Shown: positions 24,220-33,536 of the stretch, piece after piece
How the letters are laid out: each line of letters begins with the position of its first letter
How positions within the stretch are numbered: position 1 is the stretch's first letter
NCBI GenBank assembly: GCA_964492735.1
Contig: CAZBLE010000004.1
Location: 1-64,000, forward strand
Length of the DNA: 64,000 nt
Source of the DNA: CALKUP01 sp964492735
Lineage (GTDB): Bacteria > Patescibacteriota > Patescibacteriia > UBA9570 > XYC2-FULL-38-9
Reading direction: 5' to 3'
Translations under genes and position numbers: made by a program
Notes under the pieces: model-generated
Database searches by the model: none
What the model saw: the letters and a program-made list of their open reading frames with translations, nothing else
Told to the model about the DNA's origin: nothing

Positions 24220-25370
24220 ACTACTCTGTTGCCGTTACGATTGCAAATTGGAATGGGCGTGACATGCTCGATGTCTGCTTAACGTCTCTCAAAAAACAAA
24301 CGATGCAGCCGAGTCAGGTCATCCTTGTCGACAACGGCTCAACTGACGGCTCACTGGAACATATTCGATCAAACTTTCCAGAAGTAACACTGATTGCCCT
24401 TTCAGAAAACTCTGGGTTTGCCAGTGCGCATAACATTGCAATTGAAAAAGCCTTTGAAGACGACGGTGTTACGCATGTATTAACACTCAACAACGACACG
24501 CAATTAGAACCAACGTTTATTGCTGAGTTACTACAACCATTTCAAGAACATGCCGACTGCGGCAGTGTGCAAGGAAAAATTGTACGGCTCCACAACACTT
24601 CAGTGATTGACTGCACTGGCGTTCTGATTCATCGAGACATGAGCGGATTTAACCGTGGACAAAACCAAACTGACAACGGTCAATTTGATCACGCTGAAGA
24701 AATCATGGGACCATCAGCCAGCGCGGCACTGTACTCCCGAAAAGCCTTAGAAACAATTCGATTTTCTGGTAAACTCGTGACACAACAATCGTGGCGCACG
24801 CTTGAAGGCGTATCGATAACGACACCGAATGAATATTTTGATGGTCAATATTTTGCGTATTATGAAGATGTCGATCTATTTTGGCGCCTGCGCTTAGCCG
24901 GCTACACCAGCTGGTTTACCCCAACAGCTGTTGCACAACATGCGCACAGTGCCACAGGTGTGATCGCCTCACCATTTAAAGCCTTTCACATTCATCGTAA
25001 CCACTACTACAATATTATTAAAAACACACCCTTCCCTTTTGTACTCTGGACAATTTTGCTTATTCCTATTCGCTACATTCTTCTTGTTGTCAGTGTACTG
25101 CGTGGCAAAGGAGCAGCTTCCCGCTTATCAAACAATGTAAAAAGTGGTACTGAGGCGGCAGTTGCGCAAACAACCGCAACTCCAACAAATGGTGGTGCGA
25201 AAAAAATGATCGGCATTGTCTTCCGTGCGTGGAAAGAGGTACTTCTGAATCTGCCACTGCTTCTCGCAAAACGTCGAATGATCCAAAAAAACCGCACCGC
25301 TCGCTTCACAGAAATCAATCGCTGGTTTCAAGACTACTCTGTCTCATGGAAAGACGTCATGTTTGACTAA
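24216..25370 (+). CDS. GT2 glycosyltransferase (rhamnosyltransferase-like)
   Basis: A 384-residue protein with a GT-A domain: TIANWNGRDMLDVC, VDNGSTDGS, LNNDTQLEP (DxD equivalent) and YYEDVDLFWRLRLAGY with the catalytic ED element. This pattern matches the WbbL-like rhamnosyltransferase group, which fits the rml operon nearby, but specificity is not certain. A membrane-associated hydrophobic stretch lies at about residues 275-300, followed by a basic C-terminus. It overlaps the GT4 gene by 4 bp (ATGA) and ends 5 bp before the convergent epimerase gene. A small CTCTC/GAGAG hairpin spans that junction but has no T-run. Confidence 0.83.
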   Translation: MNYSVAVTIANWNGRDMLDVCLTSLKKQTMQPSQVILVDNGSTDGSLEHIRSNFPEVTLIALSENSGFASAHNIAIEKAFEDDGVTHVLTLNNDTQLEPTFIAELLQPFQEHADCGSVQGKIVRLHNTSVIDCTGVLIHRDMSGFNRGQNQTDNGQFDHAEEIMGPSASAALYSRKALETIRFSGKLVTQQSWRTLEGVSITTPNEYFDGQYFAYYEDVDLFWRLRLAGYTSWFTPTAVAQHAHSATGVIASPFKAFHIHRNHYYNIIKNTPFPFVLWTILLIPIRYILLVVSVLRGKGAASRLSNNVKSGTEAAVAQTTATPTNGGAKKMIGIVFRAWKEVLLNLPLLLAKRRMIQKNRTARFTEINRWFQDYSVSWKDVMFD

Positions 25371-25375
25371 TCTCT

Positions 25376-26296
25376 CTATTGAGAGCGATACCACTCGACT
25401 GTTTTTTGAATACCATCAACAAAGGAAACGGTTGGTTGCCAGCCTGTTGCTGCGGTGAGCTTTGCTGCTGAAATCGCACTGTAGCGCTGCTCCCCTTCAA
25501 CAGTAGGGCCATGCTGAACCTCTGTTTTTGTATCCAAAACAGTTTGAATTGTTTCAAGCACATGCATCACAGTCGTTTCAGCTCCTGTGCCAACATGAAA
25601 TAATCCAGTAAGACCTGCATCAACAACACTCAACACGGCCTTCACGAGATCATCAATAAACACAAAGTCGCGTGTTTGCAAGCCATCTCCGTTGATTGTT
25701 GGCAGACGACCAGCAAGAAGTGCTTCAATAAAAATTCCAATCACACCGGCTTCTGTTTTTGGATTTTGGCGTGGTCCATACACATTTGCCAACCGCACTG
25801 TGACCGTAGACATGCTCTGAGCAGTGGCCGCAGTAACAGCGTCTTCTGCCTGCATTTTATGAATTACATACGGATTCGTGAGCTGTGGCTGCGCTGTTTC
25901 AGGTGTTGGGCGGACTGCGGCATCACCATATAACACACCTGCTGTTGAGACATTTACAAACTGATGCACACTCTGAACAGCTGTGGCTGCAGCAATCACA
26001 TTTTCAGTACCAACAACATTCACCTGTCTATCAAATTCTGGGTCTATCACAGATTTTGGAATACTCGCTTGCGCGGCAAGATGCAGTACAATCTCAGGCA
26101 GCACTTCTTGAAATACAGCTTCAACTGCCTGACTCTGAGTAATATCAACGTCATGAATAATTGCATCAGGATGAACGTTTTCTTTTTTGCCAGTAGAAAA
26201 ATTATCAATCACGTGCACTGTGTGCCCTTGTGCACAATACACATCCACAAGATGTGATCCAATAAACCCTGCTCCACCTGTAATCAAAATCTTCAT
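25376..26296 (-). CDS. NAD-dependent epimerase/dehydratase (UDP-glucose 4-epimerase-like)
   Basis: A 306-residue extended short-chain dehydrogenase with ITGGAGFIGSHLVD, DNFSTGKKENV, HLAAQASIPKS, VNVSTAGVLYGD, and NPYVIHKMQAED holding catalytic Tyr and Lys. RDFVFIDDLVKAV and the TGWQPTVSFVDGIQKT ending are typical of the GalE-like branch. It most likely interconverts UDP-hexoses (Glc/Gal or GlcNAc/GalNAc). It is the last gene of the long minus-strand run that begins at 43762. Base composition matches the neighbours. Confidence 0.82.
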   Translation of the reverse strand: MKILITGGAGFIGSHLVDVYCAQGHTVHVIDNFSTGKKENVHPDAIIHDVDITQSQAVEAVFQEVLPEIVLHLAAQASIPKSVIDPEFDRQVNVVGTENVIAAATAVQSVHQFVNVSTAGVLYGDAAVRPTPETAQPQLTNPYVIHKMQAEDAVTAATAQSMSTVTVRLANVYGPRQNPKTEAGVIGIFIEALLAGRLPTINGDGLQTRDFVFIDDLVKAVLSVVDAGLTGLFHVGTGAETTVMHVLETIQTVLDTKTEVQHGPTVEGEQRYSAISAAKLTAATGWQPTVSFVDGIQKTVEWYRSQ

Positions 26297-26306
26297 ACAA
26301 TCATTA

Positions 26307-27185
26307 CTACTGTTTATCTATTTTTTGCTCAAATCGAAACCGTGTTGCAAGCATACCGGCAAAAAGCCCCACTGGCTGCGCGAGCCATATCCACATCCAT
26401 TTCCACCATGGTTCCCATTTTTGAAAATACGCAAGCATTGCACGATTGAATCGTCTTTGCTTCTCAACAATAAACTGCTGTCCAAAACTTTGCCCCACAT
26501 GATCGATGCAAGAAATAGTTGGCACATAACATACATCCCAACCACGCGTATGCGCTTCACGACAGAGATCAACATCATCAAACCAAATAAAATAACGTGG
26601 ATCAAATGCAAAGCCGAGTTGTTCTAAAAACTCTCGACGAACAATCATGCATGAACCACGAACGCTATCAACAGACTGTTCATGCGACAGATCAGCGCCC
26701 TTCATGTAATACGATCGCAGCACTGCCGGAAATAGATGCGGTAATTTAAAAATAACAGCGAGCTGCTCCCATGTTTTCGGAAAACGCCGCGGGCCAGCAC
26801 CAAGCTGCTCTTTTCTTTGGGTGCCAACCAACTGCGGACCAGCGATGCCAACTGTCGGATGCGCATCCATCCAATCAACCAGCGCATCGAGCGTGCCCGG
26901 AAGCACCTCCATGTCTGGATTTAAAAATAACACGTAGCGTCCACGAGCTATTTCAAAGCCTTGGTTATTCGCGGCAGCAAATCCACGATTTTCTGTATTC
27001 AGAATATGTTTTACCCCTAAAGTTTTTGCAAGCATCTCCGCAGTGGCGTCACTTGATCCATTATCAATAACAATCTGCTCAAATGCATATTTTGTTGCAC
27101 CGAGCGAAACAGACTGAATTTGTTTTTCAATAAACGCAGCGCTATTCCACGTCACTGTAATAATAGATAGATCAGGTATACGCAT
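26307..27185 (-). CDS. GT2 glycosyltransferase (rhamnosyltransferase-like)
   Basis: A 292-residue GT-A enzyme with SIITVTWNSAAFIEKQ, VIDNGSSDATAEM, NTENRGFAAANNQGF, FLNPDMEV (DxD equivalent) and IWFDDVDLCREAHTRGW. These are the hallmarks of the WbbL/RfbF rhamnosyltransferase-like subgroup of GT2. The last 40 residues are hydrophobic and may attach it to the membrane. It lies 10 bp upstream of the epimerase gene and 7 bp after the large membrane gene, so it is part of the long operon. dTDP-L-rhamnose from the rml genes is a plausible donor; this is inference from family and context. Confidence 0.85.
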   Translation of the reverse strand: MRIPDLSIITVTWNSAAFIEKQIQSVSLGATKYAFEQIVIDNGSSDATAEMLAKTLGVKHILNTENRGFAAANNQGFEIARGRYVLFLNPDMEVLPGTLDALVDWMDAHPTVGIAGPQLVGTQRKEQLGAGPRRFPKTWEQLAVIFKLPHLFPAVLRSYYMKGADLSHEQSVDSVRGSCMIVRREFLEQLGFAFDPRYFIWFDDVDLCREAHTRGWDVCYVPTISCIDHVGQSFGQQFIVEKQRRFNRAMLAYFQKWEPWWKWMWIWLAQPVGLFAGMLATRFRFEQKIDKQ

Positions 27186-27192
27186 ATACTCA

Positions 27193-28914
27193 CTATCGAA
27201 TATGAATTGGTGTATTCACAAATGCCTCTGGAGAGACTGCATCAAAATGAGAAACGGGCGCTTGTGTTAAACTGATATGCAACGTGTAATCACCTGGCGT
27301 TTCCAGTGGCTGCAGCTGTAACTCTGCGGTTGTTGATTCTCCAGGATATACATAGCGATTCAATGCTGCGGTGTCATGCCGGACTGTTTCCCCTGCTGCA
27401 TTGAGCCATTGAATACTCAATCGCACAGGAATACTTTCCGTACCATTTACAAATGGACTCCATGGCTGCGTAGAGGTATTTTTTGCTGTAACCGTAACAC
27501 TGAATGGAACATGCCATTTACCGTATGCACGAATAGCCGTTGCATCAGCATCTGTGATATGTAGTTCAGCGCGATAATCTTGCACTTGAACGATTTCTGG
27601 AAAGCCGCCATCTACACGATACCCTAAGCGCTTTTCTGACTCGTCACGCATCCACGGCCGCGCAACAAACAATGGCTCTTGTGTGTCAATTTGCCCAAAG
27701 CCTTGTGTCGCGAGTGCCTCACCGGTACCAATAGAAGGAACCATAATATATCCTGCGATGACAGCAGAAGTCAGCGCGAGTGGTAACACATATTTTTGCA
27801 AATACTCTCGCTTCGTTACGATGAGGATAATTGGCAATAATCCAATGAGGTACGAAAAGTTTTTACTATGGTGCGGCCATGTGTACCACCCAATTGATGA
27901 AATGGTCGATGTAATACCAACATACAGTAGCATTGGAAATACAAGCGCCTGTTTCCGAAAGCCAGAAAACAACAATACGAGCGCGACGAATAATAGTTGG
28001 AAAAAATACAACATTGAAATGATTTCAATATTCGGCTTTCCATCAAGAATTGTTTGTTTTAAACCTTGTAAAAAACCAACAAACGGCTCTGTTGTCATTG
28101 CCCCGCCTTGAACAGTTGGTGAAGCACCAAGGCGATAAAACACAAATGCATACCACGCTCCATACAATAAAATTGGCACGCTAAATAATGCAATCCCTTC
28201 TATGGTTTTACGTGAAAACAACTTCTGGGAATAATATTTTCCGCTCGCAATGAGCAACAACACACCTCCTACAAGCACCAAATATGGCTCGCGGGTAAGT
28301 ACTAATACACTCAAAACACCAACCGCTGGAATAAATCGTTTTTCAATCAAAAAGACACATGCGGCATACAGTAAAAAATCCGCACTGGCATCTGGCAGTC
28401 CATGGCGCAGTGTTGCCATAACACCGGCATTCAACTGCATTGGCAATAAAAACCATGGAGATAGCGCGTGGCGCACAAAAAATCGCGCAACAACAATCGA
28501 TGATCCGATAATAATCGCTAATTGAACAAGGACGTATACCAACGGCATGCTTAAAAATGGCAATACGAGATGCAGGCACCATGTAATAATAGGAATAGCA
28601 TTACGTTGATACCTGTACGCGCCGGCATCAAATACACGATTAATTTCATCTGCGTGGCGCATGAATGGATCAAACGCCTGATACAGATAAAATTGACCAT
28701 CCCAACCACCATACATGTATGGACGAATGCTCGGATCAGCGGCGGTGACGTACGAGGGTGTTGGGAAAATTGCACCAATATAAAAGGCTGGCGCAACATG
28801 ACCACCTGTTTTTGTCCATAAAAATGCCAGCAAAAAAAGAACGGTCAGCGCGCTCACACACAATGCAACGAGTGTTGCGTAATATTGATGGACAAATGCC
28901 TTAAGCTGTTTCAT
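27193..28914 (-). CDS. GT-C-like membrane protein with C-terminal beta domain
   Basis: A 573-residue protein. I chose the ATG at 28914, which overlaps the preceding GT2 stop by 14 bp and starts MKQLKAFVHQYYATL; the longer frame lies inside that gene. It has about eleven hydrophobic helices. After the first helix comes an outer loop with MYGGWDGQFYLYQAFDP, a loop signature seen in several polyprenyl-phosphate-dependent GT-C families. The last 130 residues form a soluble Ig-like beta domain (RLSIQWLNAAGETVRHD, then YPGESTTAELQL and GDYTLHISL), reminiscent of a carbohydrate-binding or wall-facing module. It is probably a glycosyltransferase or polymerase acting outside the membrane, but catalytic residues cannot be named. 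Confidence 0.62.
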   Translation of the reverse strand: MKQLKAFVHQYYATLVALCVSALTVLFLLAFLWTKTGGHVAPAFYIGAIFPTPSYVTAADPSIRPYMYGGWDGQFYLYQAFDPFMRHADEINRVFDAGAYRYQRNAIPIITWCLHLVLPFLSMPLVYVLVQLAIIIGSSIVVARFFVRHALSPWFLLPMQLNAGVMATLRHGLPDASADFLLYAACVFLIEKRFIPAVGVLSVLVLTREPYLVLVGGVLLLIASGKYYSQKLFSRKTIEGIALFSVPILLYGAWYAFVFYRLGASPTVQGGAMTTEPFVGFLQGLKQTILDGKPNIEIISMLYFFQLLFVALVLLFSGFRKQALVFPMLLYVGITSTISSIGWYTWPHHSKNFSYLIGLLPIILIVTKREYLQKYVLPLALTSAVIAGYIMVPSIGTGEALATQGFGQIDTQEPLFVARPWMRDESEKRLGYRVDGGFPEIVQVQDYRAELHITDADATAIRAYGKWHVPFSVTVTAKNTSTQPWSPFVNGTESIPVRLSIQWLNAAGETVRHDTAALNRYVYPGESTTAELQLQPLETPGDYTLHISLTQAPVSHFDAVSPEAFVNTPIHIR

Positions 28915-29617
28915 TGAGGTCTTTTTTGAGTATTCGACTAAAGTCAATTGTGCGTTTAATAAATTTCCACTTTGATGCGAGGCCGGTATTCCAACTTGAG
29001 CTGCCATGGACACGTTCTGGAAAGATAACGTCAAAACGAATCAGTGTGCGATGTTGTTTTTTTGCCATGTACAATGCATATAAATCAAGAGAAAAATCAT
29101 GCGGGGGATTTTTCCATGTCTCAAAAAATGATCGATGAAATATATTTGGCTGTGCATTAATATCCCACAAAGCAGTTTTCATATACACGGACTCAAACAA
29201 ACTCATTCCCATTGTAAAAAATTGATCGAACACCGGGCGACCTTTACGATTCCCTTTTATATACACAGACTGTGGATCTTCTTGTTTCTCAATAATTGAC
29301 AACGCTTTTACCACATCACTTGGATCTGTTTGTAAATCTGCATGCGTCCAACCAATCCACTCACCTTCAGCAGCTCTAAGGCCAGACAAAATACCAAAAC
29401 CATAGCCTTGATTTTCTGTAACTGTCACGACTCGAGCAAATGGATACTGTGGTAATTCTTGCTCGAAAATAGCCGCACTGTCGTCTGTTGAGCCGTTATT
29501 GACCGCGATCAATTCAATGTCAGAACGGTCGCCAATAGCGACACCAAAACGCTCTAATAAAAGAGCAATATTCTTTGATTCATTGTAACACGGGACGATA
29601 ATAGAGAGTTTTTTCAT
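28901..29617 (-). CDS. GT2 glycosyltransferase (DPM1-like, soluble)
   Basis: A 238-residue GT-A protein with SIIVPCYNESKNIALLL, AVNNGSTDDSAAIFE, ENQGYGFGILSGL and THADLQTDP with the metal-binding Asp pair. It lacks the C-terminal membrane helices of the enzyme at 22149, so it resembles single-domain polyprenyl-phosphate mannose/glucose synthases. It may make the lipid-linked donor for the GT-C-like proteins on both sides. Its stop overlaps the start of the next gene by 14 bp. A possible TATAGT -10 box lies just before its ATG, but the -35 is poor. Confidence 0.84.
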   Translation of the reverse strand: MKKLSIIVPCYNESKNIALLLERFGVAIGDRSDIELIAVNNGSTDDSAAIFEQELPQYPFARVVTVTENQGYGFGILSGLRAAEGEWIGWTHADLQTDPSDVVKALSIIEKQEDPQSVYIKGNRKGRPVFDQFFTMGMSLFESVYMKTALWDINAQPNIFHRSFFETWKNPPHDFSLDLYALYMAKKQHRTLIRFDVIFPERVHGSSSWNTGLASKWKFIKRTIDFSRILKKDLNETA

Positions 29618-29651
29618 ATATCTATACTATACGGGAAAACTGATTTTTTTT

Positions 29652-31379
29652 CTACTCCTGTGTAGCATCGTCTTGATGAAAGCCATAGAACCGCATTTCA
29701 GGCTGTGCAAATACGGGGTTGCCATTATTATCCTGAAATTGGACGGACTGAAGCTTTGTTGGTGTCACAAAATCGTAATATTGATAGGTATAGTTGTCAG
29801 GTGTGAGTGATGAAATTGGGCCAATCGCCTGACCATCCGAACCAATAGCACGCACAACAATAGGCGCGCTTCTCTGCCCTGGTGTTGTTCGAATCCACAG
29901 CGCAACAACCATCCATTGACTCGCGGCTTCTGAGAATTGTGAATCAAAGTGATATTCACTCAACAGCTCGCCCTGTGTTGTCCCAGGAAGTAATCCATCA
30001 CTATTCAATACATCACACCCTTTTTTAATATTGTGCCATTCATAGTTCACTGGAATGCAATAATGATCGCGATAGACCAATGGGTAATAGTATTCCCACT
30101 GAGAAAAAGACTCCGCGTCACTGCGATACCACTCTGTATTAAAATCATGCGCAAACAAGGATGGTTTCGGCCAATCGCTTATAAAAAAGAGAACTGCAAT
30201 AGCAGTAATAAAAAGTAACTGCAAACGCAGACGCGGGATAAAATGCAACATCAATACAATCCAACCAAATAAAATCAGTACAAACGGTAAATAAAAATGA
30301 CGAATCTGTGGGAATGGGAATACACCAACCCACTCCACTGCCGGATACACTCCAGTGAGAAGGGTATTACTATATGCCGCATAGACCGTTGTTGCTAAAA
30401 AAGCTATAGCGAGGAGATTCATGAACGCACAAAATAACAAAGCGCGACGAGGCACGAACTTCTTTTGCCATTGCGTATAGAGAGCATATCCTCCTGTCAC
30501 CCATACCGCGAGCACAAGACTTACAACACACCACCCAGGAATAGGCTGATTTTGAATGAGTATATGTCCATATACCTGAATAAAGTAATAGAGAGTGTCT
30601 GGCAGAACACCAAGCATCCAATCAGCAAGTGTTACATCATGCAATGGGAGCGTTGGTATTGTTGTTATAAAAAACTGCACTGCCACTACCTGCAATGCTA
30701 TCCCAGCCAAACCAATAACACTCCATACCATCTCACGATACCGACGCTGACGTACTGCGAGGACTAGTGTATAAAGAAAAAAAGGTGCGAAAATAATAAA
30801 CTGTGACTTTGATGTCACGAGAAAAAATGTGAGTATGCACAGCGCTACAAATTGAACATATCTGATGCGCTCTTTTGGAACAAAAAATAATAGCGGGACA
30901 ATAACAAAACCTCCGTACACAAAATTATGAAAAAATGCGTATTCCATATCGCGAAACAGCACCACGGACAGCAATAATGTTATAGCAAAACGCAGTACAT
31001 CAGATGGAATAAGCGAGCGAAAGACGCGCCAATTAAAAAATGAATAGAACAGTGCAAGGAAACCGATAGCAGACCATTGGGTCAATGCCGCATACCACCG
31101 AATCAGTCCTATTTTTACAACCAACAGAGAGATGATGCGTGGAAATAGTGGCACATACCCATTATCTAACGTGAATAAAGCTTGACTAAACGACAGCGAC
31201 CATGCACTGAAAAAAAAATTATTCCCATTCTCAAGCCATATTTCTGGATGAATAGTGAGCGACGGAAAATACACCATCGCAGCACATACCGCGATAATGA
31301 AAGAGGCAGTCCAATACCCATTCATGTGTCGCCACAAAAACTGCACAGGTGTGTAGACCTTGTCTTTATGGGAGATCAT
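29652..31379 (-). CDS. Multi-membrane-spanning protein of a local three-member family (short form)
   Basis: A 575-residue protein. The start at 31379 (MISHKDK) overlaps the upstream stop by 14 bp. It has about twelve hydrophobic helices and then a ~150-residue soluble C-terminus. It shares with the next two upstream genes an outer loop WLENGNNFFFSAWSLSF, a GYVPLFPRIISL element, a QWEYYYPLVYRDHYCIPVN block after the last helix, and a C-terminal beta domain ending in the YQYYDF...VQFQD pattern. Overall shape is that of a GT-C-type glycosyltransferase or polymerase, but no characterised family was recognised. It lacks the second C-terminal domain present in its two relatives. Confidence 0.6.
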   Translation of the reverse strand: MISHKDKVYTPVQFLWRHMNGYWTASFIIAVCAAMVYFPSLTIHPEIWLENGNNFFFSAWSLSFSQALFTLDNGYVPLFPRIISLLVVKIGLIRWYAALTQWSAIGFLALFYSFFNWRVFRSLIPSDVLRFAITLLLSVVLFRDMEYAFFHNFVYGGFVIVPLLFFVPKERIRYVQFVALCILTFFLVTSKSQFIIFAPFFLYTLVLAVRQRRYREMVWSVIGLAGIALQVVAVQFFITTIPTLPLHDVTLADWMLGVLPDTLYYFIQVYGHILIQNQPIPGWCVVSLVLAVWVTGGYALYTQWQKKFVPRRALLFCAFMNLLAIAFLATTVYAAYSNTLLTGVYPAVEWVGVFPFPQIRHFYLPFVLILFGWIVLMLHFIPRLRLQLLFITAIAVLFFISDWPKPSLFAHDFNTEWYRSDAESFSQWEYYYPLVYRDHYCIPVNYEWHNIKKGCDVLNSDGLLPGTTQGELLSEYHFDSQFSEAASQWMVVALWIRTTPGQRSAPIVVRAIGSDGQAIGPISSLTPDNYTYQYYDFVTPTKLQSVQFQDNNGNPVFAQPEMRFYGFHQDDATQE

Positions 31380-33522
31380 TATTATAAAATACGTTGTAGA
31401 CAAGGCTGGCGTTAATCTGTCGATTACTACCCACCGTTAAGAGTGTTGCGCGATTATAGACAGCTGTTGTATATGCGGTAATTGTATTATCCGCCTTTGC
31501 CCCGCTCACCCGCAGTGTCGCTGTATAGGTTTTTCCAGCAGAATCTGGGATAGGGTCAAAAAACAATGACCAATACGAATTATCTTTGAGATTGCCACAA
31601 GATTCTGTATGTGAATAGACAAGAGCTCCGGTTGCAGAGTCTGTAAGATCCATAGAAACAGAACAGGTATTGACTCGAGCGTACGTCGCAAGAAACAATG
31701 AAACACCCGACAAACCATTGTGCGTACTCATGATCGTTTGTGTCAGCGTCTCTGTATCAACCATTGGGCCGACAACTGGACCAAGCGCTGCCTGTCCAAC
31801 AACCTCTGGACTCAGTTGCTGCACACCTGTAAGTGTTGTGCCATAAAAATATATTTGCGGCGGAATAGAAATAGGCGCACCAGCAGCATCAGTAAATGAA
31901 ACCGACCCAATGACTTGTGGCGTATCAAGAAGATAATACTGATACTTATAATCATCTGGTGTTGTTGAGTCTATGCGTGTAATTTCTGCACCTGAACGAT
32001 CTTTGACGATAGCGCGAATTTTTTGTGGCTGCTTACTATTTGGTTGTTGAATTAAAAATGCACTCACATTCCACTCTTCTGTGCGCAAAGGCTCAGCAGT
32101 TGTAAGGTCAAATGTTTGTACTGGTCGGTCACTGGACTGTGGTATAAAACCACCAATATTTAGGACGCGGCAATTATGCAACATCATCCATGTCGAGTCA
32201 TTTGCAGGAATACAATATTGATCACGCTGAATCAATGGATGGTAATACTCCCACTGTGAAACTGATACCTCATCTGTGCGATAACGATCTTTTTCTTGTG
32301 GACGATCTGTATTCCATGCAAACACTGCAAACGCAATGATAATACCCGCTTGTACTACCCGTAATTTAATCGCATGGGTCATCAACACCAATCCCCCAAA
32401 AACAACTAAGACATACGCGATATAAAAATGCCGTGTGTGTGGAAAGATGAAAAATACTTTCCAATTGGCAAACGGATATTGTCCATTAAATAACAAATTT
32501 GAATGGTTGATATAGGCAGTCACAAACAGATATCCTATTGCGAGCACATTCGCGGCAATAAAAAACCACACAGCAGGATGAAGGACGCCGCGCTTGCGTA
32601 TCACATAATACAGCACCGACGCTACACCGATCATTCCAAGAAAACCGATCACATGTGCACCTGGTCCGAGGAGTTTGATATTTTGCACAAACACATGCAC
32701 ATACGTCTGCACGAAATAAAACAGTGTATCTACAACAATCAAATGAAACTTTTCATACGTCGAAACGGTAATATTAAGCTCAGCGCCTGGAGCAGCCGCG
32801 GCCGGTGCTTGATTCAGCCACTTAATTGCAGCAACTTGTAATAACAAACCAACAAAAGAACCAAGTGTAAAAACAACTTCACGAATACTATTTTTACGAT
32901 ACCCCAACCACGCCGACACCAAAAACAACGGTGCGAAAATCACAAAATATGACTTTGATGCGAATAACAGTGCATTCATAACAACTAATCCCCAAAATGC
33001 AGGAAGCGAAATTTTGTCTTTTGGTACAAACAATGTCAGCAACATAAACAAAAAGCCGACATATGCGAAATTATGGAAAAATGTAAATTCAATATCTCGA
33101 AATAATACAACAGAAAATAGCACTGTTATCAGAAAACGAATAGCATCTGATTGAACCAACGGACGAAAGACACGCCAGTTCAAAAATGAATAAAACAGTG
33201 CGAGAAAGGCGATCGCAATAGACTGAGTGATGAGTGGATACCATGTCACTACACCGAGCTTCACTAGCGGTAGGGAAATTAAACGCGGCAACAACGGCAA
33301 GTATCCTGCATCTAATGTACGAAGCGTGTCCCACACACTACGCACGCGAGCAAAGTAGAAAAAGTTTGATGCATTTTCATACCACATTTCTGCATGTCGT
33401 GTAATGGATGGAAAATAGATCCACGCAACAATAAATGTTACAGCAAAAGAAACAGCCCAATACCAATTATACTTTTTAAAAAGTGTCTGTATTTTTTCAG
33501 ATATAATGGATGGTATTTTCAT
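31366..33522 (-). CDS. Multi-membrane-spanning protein of a local three-member family (with extra C-terminal domain)
   Basis: A 718-residue protein with about twelve helices, the shared loop MWYENASNFFYFARVRS, GYLPLLPRLISLPLVKLG, QWEYYHPLIQRDQYCIPAN, NCRVLNIGGFIPQ, and the YQYYLLDTP beta domain. An additional ~150-residue C-terminal domain (starting near GLSGVSLFLATY, with DLTDSATGALVYSHTESCGNLKD) is a beta-rich fold also found on the 856-residue relative but missing from the short copy. It lies 14 bp after the longest relative. The tandem arrangement implies repeated gene duplication. Function is probably extracytoplasmic glycan transfer or polymerisation, unproven. Confidence 0.6.
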   Translation of the reverse strand: MKIPSIISEKIQTLFKKYNWYWAVSFAVTFIVAWIYFPSITRHAEMWYENASNFFYFARVRSVWDTLRTLDAGYLPLLPRLISLPLVKLGVVTWYPLITQSIAIAFLALFYSFLNWRVFRPLVQSDAIRFLITVLFSVVLFRDIEFTFFHNFAYVGFLFMLLTLFVPKDKISLPAFWGLVVMNALLFASKSYFVIFAPLFLVSAWLGYRKNSIREVVFTLGSFVGLLLQVAAIKWLNQAPAAAAPGAELNITVSTYEKFHLIVVDTLFYFVQTYVHVFVQNIKLLGPGAHVIGFLGMIGVASVLYYVIRKRGVLHPAVWFFIAANVLAIGYLFVTAYINHSNLLFNGQYPFANWKVFFIFPHTRHFYIAYVLVVFGGLVLMTHAIKLRVVQAGIIIAFAVFAWNTDRPQEKDRYRTDEVSVSQWEYYHPLIQRDQYCIPANDSTWMMLHNCRVLNIGGFIPQSSDRPVQTFDLTTAEPLRTEEWNVSAFLIQQPNSKQPQKIRAIVKDRSGAEITRIDSTTPDDYKYQYYLLDTPQVIGSVSFTDAAGAPISIPPQIYFYGTTLTGVQQLSPEVVGQAALGPVVGPMVDTETLTQTIMSTHNGLSGVSLFLATYARVNTCSVSMDLTDSATGALVYSHTESCGNLKDNSYWSLFFDPIPDSAGKTYTATLRVSGAKADNTITAYTTAVYNRATLLTVGSNRQINASLVYNVFYNNDLP

Positions 33523-33536
33523 ACTATAGAGTTGGG

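Noticed and set aside
23074..24260. Alternative genetic code with TGA as glycine, as in some CPR lineages
   Set aside because: TGA ends the genes at 24219 and 56477 exactly where the next gene starts (ATGA), and rlmN ends in TGA; the standard code fits.
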